From: Caryophanales bacterium
GTDB taxonomy: Bacteria > Bacillota > Bacilli > Alicyclobacillales > SLC66
Length of the DNA stretch: 6,697 bases
Assembly (NCBI GenBank): GCA_027341705.1
Contig: DAIELO010000066.1
Location: 1 to 6,697, forward strand
Direction of reading: 5' to 3'
The notes beneath the pieces were generated by a model. That model had not been told where the DNA came from. It saw only the letters and a list, made by a program, of their open reading frames with translations, and made no database searches. Shown piece by piece: positions 1 to 5,791 of the stretch. Positions within the stretch are counted from its first letter, which is position 1; each line of letters opens with the position of its first letter. The position numbers and the translations under genes are program-made.

Positions 1-43
1 CGGCCTATGATTACTTGACCGACTCCACTCACTATCAATTGGA

Positions 44-214
44 TCAATACTGGAGCGAGACAAAACTAGCTTGGACATATTCTGGATCAAGGATAAGTCA
101 CTTGCCGACTTAGACAATCTGCCTGACCCGGATGTGCTGGCGTCTGAAATTATCGATAATCTGGAAACTACAATGGAGAGTTTTCGTGAGATAATGGAAG
201 AACTGAGTAAGTAG
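44..214 (+). pseudogene. 3' remnant of a type I restriction-modification methylase subunit (HsdM), no start
   Basis: Reading the frame that ends at the TAG at 212-214 gives a stretch beginning ERDKTSLDIFW, then IKDKSL, NLPDPDVLASEI and a helical end finishing MEELSK. From memory this pattern (RDK.sLDIFWlkD.SLed..NLP.PDVlA.EI.. followed by a helix) is the C-terminal tail of one large group of type I N6-adenine methylase (HsdM) subunits, which methylate DNA together with HsdS. The same frame has a TGA at 8-10, and the roughly 12 codons after it do not resemble HsdM. The resemblance starts near 44-50. There is no ATG before codon 173, so no translatable gene is present here. Either the gene was cut by a rearrangement near position 45, or a frameshift separates it from a body lying left of the window. 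The first 60 bases in frame 3 are open but I do not recognise them. The family call rests on motif memory without a search. Confidence 0.6.
167..195 (+). promoter_or_regulatory. Weak candidate sigma-A promoter for walR (extended -10)
   Basis: An extended -10 element can be read as TG at 187-188, one base, then GATAAT at 190-195, which is five of six matches to TATAAT. Seventeen bases upstream, ACTACA at 167-172 is only a poor -35. Transcription would begin near 202 and give walR a leader of about 45 bases. It lies inside the end of the hsdM remnant, and it is the best promoter-like element I found in the 247 bases before walR. The true promoter may instead lie left of the window. I found no WalR box (two TGTWAH half-sites five bases apart) here. 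Confidence 0.28.
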
Positions 215-236
215 TGGTTGAGGAAGAAGCAAGTGT

Positions 237-243
237 GGGGGTG
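237..243 (+). promoter_or_regulatory. Ribosome binding site that favours the ATG start of walR
   Basis: GGGGGTG can pair with the 16S anti-Shine-Dalgarno sequence as GGAGGTG does, with one G-U wobble. Its GGGGG ends six bases before the ATG at 248. A competing site, AGGA at 221-224, sits eight bases before an in-frame GTG at 233. The TTG at 218 has no such element. Confidence 0.5.
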
Positions 244-247
244 TGGG

Positions 248-943
248 ATGAATCACATTTTGGTGGTGGAAGATGAAGAACCGATCGCTGATATTCTGAA
301 ATTTCAGCTAGAAAGATCAGGATACCAGGTCAGTGTTGCAGATGATGGTGAAAAAGCGGTCGCGATGATTTCGCAGACGGTTTTTGATTTGGTGTTGTTG
401 GACTTAATGTTACCAAAAAAAGACGGATTCGAGGTTTGCCGTGATGTCAGACAGTATTCCATGGTGCCAATTATTATGCTGACCGCGCGGGATGCTGAGG
501 TGGACAAGGTGCTCGGATTGGAACTCGGAGCAGATGACTACGTTACGAAACCGTTTAGCACAAGGGAACTATTGGCCCGCGTCAAGGCGAATTTGCGACG
601 ACAAAGCGCGGCGCTCGAAGATGCGGATTTATCCAAAAAGGAACGGCTGCAATTTGATGATTTGGTGATTGATACTAGGTTAATCCAGGTTATTCGAAGT
701 GAGCAAGAAATTTTGGTGACACATCGAGAGTTTGAACTTTTGCTGTATCTTGCTCGTCATCCGGGAGTGGTATTTTCTCGAGAGCAACTGTTGCAAGACG
801 TGTGGGGCTATGATTATCTTGGTGACGAACGAACGGTGGATGTCACCGTTCGACGATTGCGTGAGAAGCTAGAACGGGATCCCAGTAATCCGGACTTTAT
901 TCTAACGAGGAGAGGGGCCGGTTATTACTTTCGCCGGGGATAG
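248..943 (+). CDS. walR: Two-component response regulator WalR (YycF), OmpR/PhoB family
   Basis: This is the cytoplasmic DNA-binding regulator of the WalRK system, which in Bacillales controls autolysins and other cell-wall metabolism genes and is usually essential. From the ATG the protein has 231 residues (B. subtilis WalR has 235). Receiver domain, about residues 2-119: acidic pair E8-D9, phospho-acceptor D52 in LLDLMLP, T79 and K101 in the switch region, and the WalR-typical GADDYVTKPFSTRELLARVK. Winged-helix domain, about 133-231: THREFELL, VWGYDYLGD and recognition helix RTVDVTVRRLREKLE at 195-209. T100, just before K101, aligns with the threonine that PrkC phosphorylates in B. subtilis WalR. 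I chose the ATG because the family begins M-x-x-ILVV and a site at 237-243 fits it. In-frame GTG at 233 (good AGGA spacing) and TTG at 218 are alternatives that would add 5 or 10 residues. walK follows after 9 bases. Confidence 0.95.
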   Translation: MNHILVVEDEEPIADILKFQLERSGYQVSVADDGEKAVAMISQTVFDLVLLDLMLPKKDGFEVCRDVRQYSMVPIIMLTARDAEVDKVLGLELGADDYVTKPFSTRELLARVKANLRRQSAALEDADLSKKERLQFDDLVIDTRLIQVIRSEQEILVTHREFELLLYLARHPGVVFSREQLLQDVWGYDYLGDERTVDVTVRRLREKLERDPSNPDFILTRRGAGYYFRRG

Positions 944-948
944 GAGGG
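942..948 (+). promoter_or_regulatory. Ribosome binding site fixing the TTG start of walK
   Basis: AGGAGGG overlaps the walR stop codon (TAG 941-943) and lies 4-5 bases before the TTG at 953. It is the strongest Shine-Dalgarno match near the walK start. The next in-frame ATG, at 980, would cut into the first membrane segment. Confidence 0.7.
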
Positions 949-952
949 CCTT

Positions 953-2743
953 TTGTTTCGCAGCGTACAATTTAAGCTAATGGTGGTGTACCTGCTTCTT
1001 ATTTTGTTTGCGATGGAGTTGATCGGTGCCTACTTTATTCAGTCGCTGAATCATTACTTTGTGGACAATTATACTAAAACGATAGCACATGAGGCAGTAT
1101 TTCTTGCCAATGTGATTAATATTCCGCTATCTGGATCTGCGAAAACGACTAATTTACAATCTATTTTGCAACCATTCGCTGGCTTGGCTGGAGCAAAGGT
1201 ATATGTTCTCGATAGAAATGGCACGGTGGTCGCCACTTCGGGCAATCCTTTTTTAGTGGGACAAAAGCGGGTGGACCCAGAAGTTAACGGGGCGTTATTA
1301 GGGCTACAGAGCGAAGAAATTGCGATTGATCCAGCGACGAAGCAAAGGGAACTGTACTTGGCGGTACCGATTCGTGCACAAGGGATCGTGAAGGGTGTCG
1401 TTGAAATTGTAGCTCCCATGAACGGGGTATATCAGTCAATTGCTCGCATCATTATCATTTTGGCGACAAGTACGTTGTTGGCATTAGGATTATCGGCCAT
1501 CCTGACGGTAATTATCTCGCGCACGATCACGGGTCCGATCAAGGCGGTGACTCATACGGCTCGTGCGTTAGCCGGGGGAGACTTTGATCAAGAGGTCGAC
1601 ATCTTTTCAAATGATGAAATTGGCGAATTAGCCGCTACGTTCAATATGTTGACAAGGCGTTTGAAACAGGCAACTCGCAATACTGAGAGGGAGAAACGCA
1701 GATTGCAGGCGGTACTCTCGACGATGGGAGACGGCGTGGTGGCGACCAACGCCAATCAGTCAGTGGTGCTGATTAATCCTGCTGCGTTGCGCCTTTTGCA
1801 GATTCAGGGGATGCCAGTCGGGTCTTCTATTAGTGAATTACTGCCAGGTGATTTTCCTGCAGGACAAGCGCGCGTGGTGGAGCAAAGTGGTAAAGTATTA
1901 GCTGTGTATGTGACGGCACTCGCAAGACTGGATGAATCACCTTCATCTGGGGTCAACCTTGCTCACTTTTTCAATGAGGAAGTGGATCCGCAAGGAGGAA
2001 TGGTCTATGTGCTGCGTGATGTAACGGAGGAAACTAGGCTAGAGGAAGCGCGTAAGCGATTTGTAGCGGATGTGTCACATGAACTGCGTACACCGATCAC
2101 GGTGCTCCGCAGTTATGTCGAAGCATTACTTGATGGAGCGTATGAAGAACAAGAACTTGCTTTGCAGTTTCTACAGGTGATGGATCGCGAAACAGTGAGA
2201 ATGGCACGTCTAATTCAGGATTTACTGCAATTATCACGGCTTGATTCGGGTTATGAGACGATCAATAAAGAAAAAACGTCTACGAATGAATTGGTTAATC
2301 GGTTGGCAGAGCGCTTTGCACTGCTTGCGTTTCAATCTAATATTCAATTTATCACTGACGTTGCAGAGACGTCTTGGATTTGGGTGGATAAAGATCGTTT
2401 CAATCAGGTGTTGGATAACATCGTATCAAACTCGTTAAAGTACACACCAAATCATGGCATGATCAAGGTGAGCGCAAGTTATGATCACGAGCATCAAACG
2501 GCAGTTTTTTTGATCAAGGACTCTGGCACTGGAATTCCAGAGGATGATATGCAGCATATATTTGATCGCTTTTATCGAGTGGACAAGGCTCGTTCAAGAC
2601 AACTTGGGGGTACGGGTCTGGGATTATCTATTGCGCGAGAAATTATTCGTGCGCATGATGGGGAAATTGAGATCACGAGTAAGGCAGGGGGTGGCACGGT
2701 CGTGCGCATTACGCTACCTGCAAAAGAAGGTGAGAAACCTTGA
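953..2743 (+). CDS. walK: Sensor histidine kinase WalK (YycG)
   Basis: This membrane sensor kinase phosphorylates WalR; at 596 residues it is close to the ~610 usual for the family. Visible architecture: TM1 about 8-30; extracellular PAS/Cache-like sensor about 31-162, containing VYVLDRNGTVVATSG; TM2 about 164-187; HAMP about 188-243, containing TGPIKAVT and NDEIGELAATFN; coiled linker, then cytoplasmic PAS about 248-360; HisKA with phospho-acceptor H376 in SHELRTP, giving the HExxT phosphatase motif; HATPase with N box around N489/N493, G1 box DSGTGIP at 523-529, F box FDRFYRVDKARSR and G2 box GGTGLGLS at 552-559. All catalytic boxes are intact. The TTG start at 953 follows an AGGAGGG and gives a full TM1. 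The PAS domain lacks the two histidines of the S. aureus zinc site (T257 and R355 replace them). The stop overlaps the walH start, implying coupled translation. Confidence 0.96.
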   Translation: MFRSVQFKLMVVYLLLILFAMELIGAYFIQSLNHYFVDNYTKTIAHEAVFLANVINIPLSGSAKTTNLQSILQPFAGLAGAKVYVLDRNGTVVATSGNPFLVGQKRVDPEVNGALLGLQSEEIAIDPATKQRELYLAVPIRAQGIVKGVVEIVAPMNGVYQSIARIIIILATSTLLALGLSAILTVIISRTITGPIKAVTHTARALAGGDFDQEVDIFSNDEIGELAATFNMLTRRLKQATRNTEREKRRLQAVLSTMGDGVVATNANQSVVLINPAALRLLQIQGMPVGSSISELLPGDFPAGQARVVEQSGKVLAVYVTALARLDESPSSGVNLAHFFNEEVDPQGGMVYVLRDVTEETRLEEARKRFVADVSHELRTPITVLRSYVEALLDGAYEEQELALQFLQVMDRETVRMARLIQDLLQLSRLDSGYETINKEKTSTNELVNRLAERFALLAFQSNIQFITDVAETSWIWVDKDRFNQVLDNIVSNSLKYTPNHGMIKVSASYDHEHQTAVFLIKDSGTGIPEDDMQHIFDRFYRVDKARSRQLGGTGLGLSIAREIIRAHDGEIEITSKAGGGTVVRITLPAKEGEKP

Positions 2744-4056
2744 ATTTTCGTTGGCGAGTGTGGGCAGAGCGATTAAAATCGTGGTTTCTTTTCATTATTG
2801 TTGCATCAAGCTTGGTGTTTTCTGGATTGATCTGGTTAGGGACTCCGAATGAACTAGCGGTAGACCACCCGAATTTTTATTCTAGTCCCATGTATGGGAG
2901 CGAGCGAAGTGTGGGCGAGTTTATTCGTCCCACGGCGGTGTGGATTTGGACTGCAAATAAAGAACTGTTTCGGATTAATGGTTCAAGTGCAGAGATGCAA
3001 AACATGTTGGCCATTTTACGCAAATCGGTATTTCTCTCAGGTGGATTGGTGGTGAAAAATAGCAGGGCTGCAGTGATTTCTCCTAAAACTCCTTATTTGT
3101 TATTTGATTTTAATGGATTATTATCACATGCATCCTTGTGGCCACTCGCTATTCCCATACCTAATTTACCAATCACAAGTCCTGTCAACCACATGGTGGC
3201 CTTCGTTCCTGTTGGCAAAGACCATCACTATAAAATGATATTTTCGGCAGGCGATAAATTTTACGTCGGTTATTTGAAGATGGCCTCGGGGTTTGGGCGC
3301 TGGCTCTCACCTACAGATGAAGCAATCCCATTTGCGCAGATCCCAAAAAACAACCAAATGTATAATCTTCCTTACGCCTCACTCAAAATGCCGGTATATC
3401 GGTGGGTATTATATCACCCTGCGGCAACGCCTGTGATTGACTCTTTTTTCCTCGACCCTTCATTGATTCAACCGATATTAAAAACATCGACCCAAACTCT
3501 CTATTCTGACGGCACGCAAAGTGTAGAATTGAAGGTAGGGGTATTTGGTAATCAATTGACATTTTCTTGCCCTTCAGGGTCATTGTCAGGGTATACACAG
3601 ACGGCCAATGCAGCACTTCAAGCGGCGGTCCCTTTTATGGACAGCCATGGTGGATTTGTAGGGGATCAGGTGTTGTCCCACATCCAAAAATCGCCTGATC
3701 GGATCGACTTGGTATTTCAAGATATAATCAATGGCTGGCCGCTTTTTAGTCAATTAGATCAAATCCGCGTGCGGGTTCAAAATGGCATGGTGACGGGTTT
3801 ATGGCACTCACTCTCTTATCCTGGAATTGAAACAAGCGGGCAAGGTCGGCAGATTTTGTCGGGCGTTCAATTGTTATCTAGACTCACTGCGAAGCGGTTC
3901 TCTGGTCTTGATGATATTACATTGGGATACGGCACCAAACGAATTAATAAACAACTGGTTGATGTGATTCCGGTATATCGATTAGTATATCGTCACGCGC
4001 CAGCCGTGTACCTTGATGCGCAAACAGGACTTATTTTCTCAGGGACGGGGATGTGA
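2740..4056 (+). CDS. walH: WalK-regulating membrane protein WalH (YycH family)
   Basis: This 438-residue protein has one N-terminal membrane segment (about 14-33, WFLFIIVASSLVFSGLIWL), preceded by the basic stretch RWRVWAERLK, and a large extracytoplasmic part. This matches YycH, a protein of about 450 residues whose TM helix contacts WalK and, with WalI, lowers (B. subtilis) or raises (S. aureus) WalRK signalling. Overall sequence similarity in this family is low. The call rests on topology, length, the position directly after walK, and a C-terminal end (PVYRL...VYLDAQTG, 411-430) that parallels the end of WalI. The TTG start at 2740 shares bases with the walK stop (TTGA) and is preceded by GAAGGTGA at 2726-2733, well spaced. 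It is therefore probably translated by re-initiation from walK. Confidence 0.88.
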   Translation: MNFRWRVWAERLKSWFLFIIVASSLVFSGLIWLGTPNELAVDHPNFYSSPMYGSERSVGEFIRPTAVWIWTANKELFRINGSSAEMQNMLAILRKSVFLSGGLVVKNSRAAVISPKTPYLLFDFNGLLSHASLWPLAIPIPNLPITSPVNHMVAFVPVGKDHHYKMIFSAGDKFYVGYLKMASGFGRWLSPTDEAIPFAQIPKNNQMYNLPYASLKMPVYRWVLYHPAATPVIDSFFLDPSLIQPILKTSTQTLYSDGTQSVELKVGVFGNQLTFSCPSGSLSGYTQTANAALQAAVPFMDSHGGFVGDQVLSHIQKSPDRIDLVFQDIINGWPLFSQLDQIRVRVQNGMVTGLWHSLSYPGIETSGQGRQILSGVQLLSRLTAKRFSGLDDITLGYGTKRINKQLVDVIPVYRLVYRHAPAVYLDAQTGLIFSGTGM

Positions 4057-4059
4057 AGA

Positions 4060-4908
4060 ATGGACTTCGGGAAGGTGAAAATTCTTCTCATTGTTGTGTT
4101 TCTGGGATTGAATGTATTCTTGGCTCGTCAATGGTTGGTGCTAGGTTCGTCAGTGTCTATTTATACAGAACCATTTTCTGATCAGCTTGCCAATATCCAG
4201 CGAACATTTGCTGAGCATGGCATTAATATGGATGCCCAGTTGCCGGGCAATCCATCTACACTGCCAATGACTATGGTAAGCCTGTCGCCAGCTTGGTTTA
4301 CGAGTGTGGCCGAATTAAGCATTTCGGCGAGTAAAAAATCGGCATCTCGTGCTCCTTTTCAAGTTCACACTTCATTGGGGCGTGCTGAATGGGTTCCACC
4401 GGATCAGGTGCGCATCACGTTTGATCGAAATCAGGTTGTGGAAGTGATGAAGCAAGGTGAACACTTAGATGGCCTGCATAAATGGTTATTGCGGCATGTC
4501 TATAATTTTATTGACTACCAACTATTGTCCACACATTTGTCACATCAGACGGGCGTGGTAAAGTACGTAGAAACGGTGAATAATCTTGGTATTTACAGTG
4601 CGCCACTTGTTGTGGTGATTGAGCATGGAAAGATCATCAGAATCATGCAAACATATGTGGGGATAGGGAAATCAATCTATCCGCGAACTGTAATGAGTGC
4701 GGCGAATGCACTTTTGGCATTGGCATCTAATATGGACAAGGCGCAATTAGAGGTCGATAATACAATTAAGGATATGCAATTAGGGTATTCATCGGGAATT
4801 AGTACGGGCTCGACAGGTTATTTGAGCCCGGTATGGCGGATAGCTAGCACGCGTGGATTTTTTTATGTGAATGCGTTAAATGGGGAAGTGAGTGTGCAAA
4901 ATCAATGA
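4060..4908 (+). CDS. walI: WalK-regulating membrane protein WalI (YycI family)
   Basis: The 282-residue length matches the YycI family (about 280). The N-terminus MDFGKVKILLIVVFLGLNVF is very typical, with one membrane helix at about 7-22 containing an internal asparagine, followed by an extracytoplasmic domain. YycI works with WalH as a membrane partner of WalK, and the helices are thought to form a complex with the kinase. The C-terminus (SPVWRI...FYVNALNGEV, 256-277) resembles the end of WalH and the turn seen in PepSY/YpmB-like domains. The ATG begins three bases after the walH stop. GGGG at 4047-4050, nine bases upstream and inside walH, is the only weak ribosome binding site, so coupling is likely. 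No catalytic motif is visible. Confidence 0.9.
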   Translation: MDFGKVKILLIVVFLGLNVFLARQWLVLGSSVSIYTEPFSDQLANIQRTFAEHGINMDAQLPGNPSTLPMTMVSLSPAWFTSVAELSISASKKSASRAPFQVHTSLGRAEWVPPDQVRITFDRNQVVEVMKQGEHLDGLHKWLLRHVYNFIDYQLLSTHLSHQTGVVKYVETVNNLGIYSAPLVVVIEHGKIIRIMQTYVGIGKSIYPRTVMSAANALLALASNMDKAQLEVDNTIKDMQLGYSSGISTGSTGYLSPVWRIASTRGFFYVNALNGEVSVQNQ

Positions 4909-5735
4909 ATTCTACTATGAAGTTTAGTGTGTTAGCTAGCGGAAGTACAGGCAATGCTGTATATATCGAGGCGGGTTCCACTAAGTTACTTGTGGATGCG
5001 GGTGTGGGTATTCGTCAACTACAGGCTGCTTTTCAAGAAATCGCAGTGAGTGGAAATGAGCTACAGGCAGTTGTTGTGACGCATGAACACAGCGATCACA
5101 TCAAAGGATTAGCTGCGGTAGTGCGAAAGTGGAATGTTCCCATCTACATGTCAGCAGGAACATGGGGTAATGTACAACAGCTTTGGAAAGAGGAGGAAGC
5201 GGTACAAGCACGCCACATTCGTTCAGGCACTGTGTTTACGCTTGGGGAATTGGTCATTGAGCCGTTTGCAATTTCTCATGACGCTGAAGAACCTTTAGGA
5301 TTTTGTTTTTACCATGGGGAAGATAAGTTAGTACTAGCTACAGATCTCGGATATGTCAATGACCGCATCAGGGAAGTGACTCGCGGTGCTCATACGTTTA
5401 TTGTGGAAAGCAATCACGATTTGGAGATGTTGCGCACGGGGGCTTATCCATGGCACTTAAAACGGCGCATTCTTGGCGATAAGGGGCACTTGTCCAATGA
5501 TAGTGCCAGTGAATTTTTAGGCGATGTCATTTCTGAAGATACGGAACAAGTTTATTTGGCGCATTTGAGTAAAGAAAATAACAGGCCAGAACTTGCAGTG
5601 CAAACGGTAACTAAGGGATTGCATGACAGGTTGCAGGGAGTAGAAGAGCGAATGACCATTAATATGACAAATCCTCGTCAACCTACCATGTTAGCCGCGG
5701 TTCGGCCGAGCAAATTTCAGGTTAGTGCAAGGTGA
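4905..5735 (+). CDS. walJ: Metallo-beta-lactamase-fold hydrolase WalJ (YycJ)
   Basis: This soluble protein of 276 residues starts with the family signature FSVLASGSTGNAVYIE. Metal-binding motifs of the MBL fold are complete: THEHSDHIKGL (H60, H62, D64, H65), H125 in ISHDAEEP, D147 in ATDLGY, H171 in ESNHD, H195 in KGHLSND and H220 in AHLSKENN. YycJ proteins are related to MBL nucleases and have been linked to DNA processing (exonuclease activity, mismatch repair in some Bacillales) and to coordination of wall synthesis with division; the exact substrate is unsettled. The ATG at 4905 overlaps the walI stop (ATGA). A second ATG at 4917 would match the shorter N-terminus of B. subtilis WalJ. Neither has a good ribosome binding site (GGGGAAGTGA at 4882-4891 is 13 bases before the first), so translation probably depends on walI. 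Confidence 0.93.
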   Translation: MNSTMKFSVLASGSTGNAVYIEAGSTKLLVDAGVGIRQLQAAFQEIAVSGNELQAVVVTHEHSDHIKGLAAVVRKWNVPIYMSAGTWGNVQQLWKEEEAVQARHIRSGTVFTLGELVIEPFAISHDAEEPLGFCFYHGEDKLVLATDLGYVNDRIREVTRGAHTFIVESNHDLEMLRTGAYPWHLKRRILGDKGHLSNDSASEFLGDVISEDTEQVYLAHLSKENNRPELAVQTVTKGLHDRLQGVEERMTINMTNPRQPTMLAAVRPSKFQVSAR

Positions 5736-5762
5736 GTTTGTTTAAATAGTAAGCATAGAATA

Positions 5763-5777
5763 ATGATGATGATGATG
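5763..5777 (+). repeat. Five tandem ATG triplets in the walJ-htrA gap
   Basis: A perfect run of five ATG units lies immediately before the htrA ribosome binding site. The frame is not that of htrA; reading it gives a 37-codon string of low-complexity sequence ending at a TAA. The 56-base gap (5736-5791) otherwise holds AT-rich sequence with TAGAAT at 5756-5761 as a possible -10 lacking a -35, and no hairpin terminator that I can see. Confidence 0.8.
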
Positions 5778-5778
5778 C

Positions 5779-5786
5779 GGAGGTGG
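5779..5786 (+). promoter_or_regulatory. Strong ribosome binding site fixing the TTG start of htrA
   Basis: GGAGGTGG is a near-perfect anti-Shine-Dalgarno match. Its GGAGG ends eight bases before the TTG at 5792. The in-frame GTG at 5786 lies too close to this site to be used. No in-frame ATG occurs before the first membrane segment. Confidence 0.8.
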
Positions 5787-5791
5787 TGCCC

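Noticed and set aside
15..44. TTGACC at 15-20 as a -35 element
   Set aside because: No acceptable -10 lies 16-18 bases downstream; the best hexamer there (TTGGAT) matches three of six.
1069..1419. 116-codon open frame on the minus strand inside walK
   Set aside because: It lies entirely within the well-conserved WalK sensor region, has no recognisable domain, and is a shadow of the real frame.
2544..2852. Plus-strand open frame spanning the walK-walH junction
   Set aside because: It runs out of frame with both genes, across the conserved kinase G2 box and the WalH membrane helix. It has no own ribosome binding site.
5736..5791. Rho-independent terminator after walJ
   Set aside because: No inverted repeat followed by a T-run is visible; transcription may continue into htrA.
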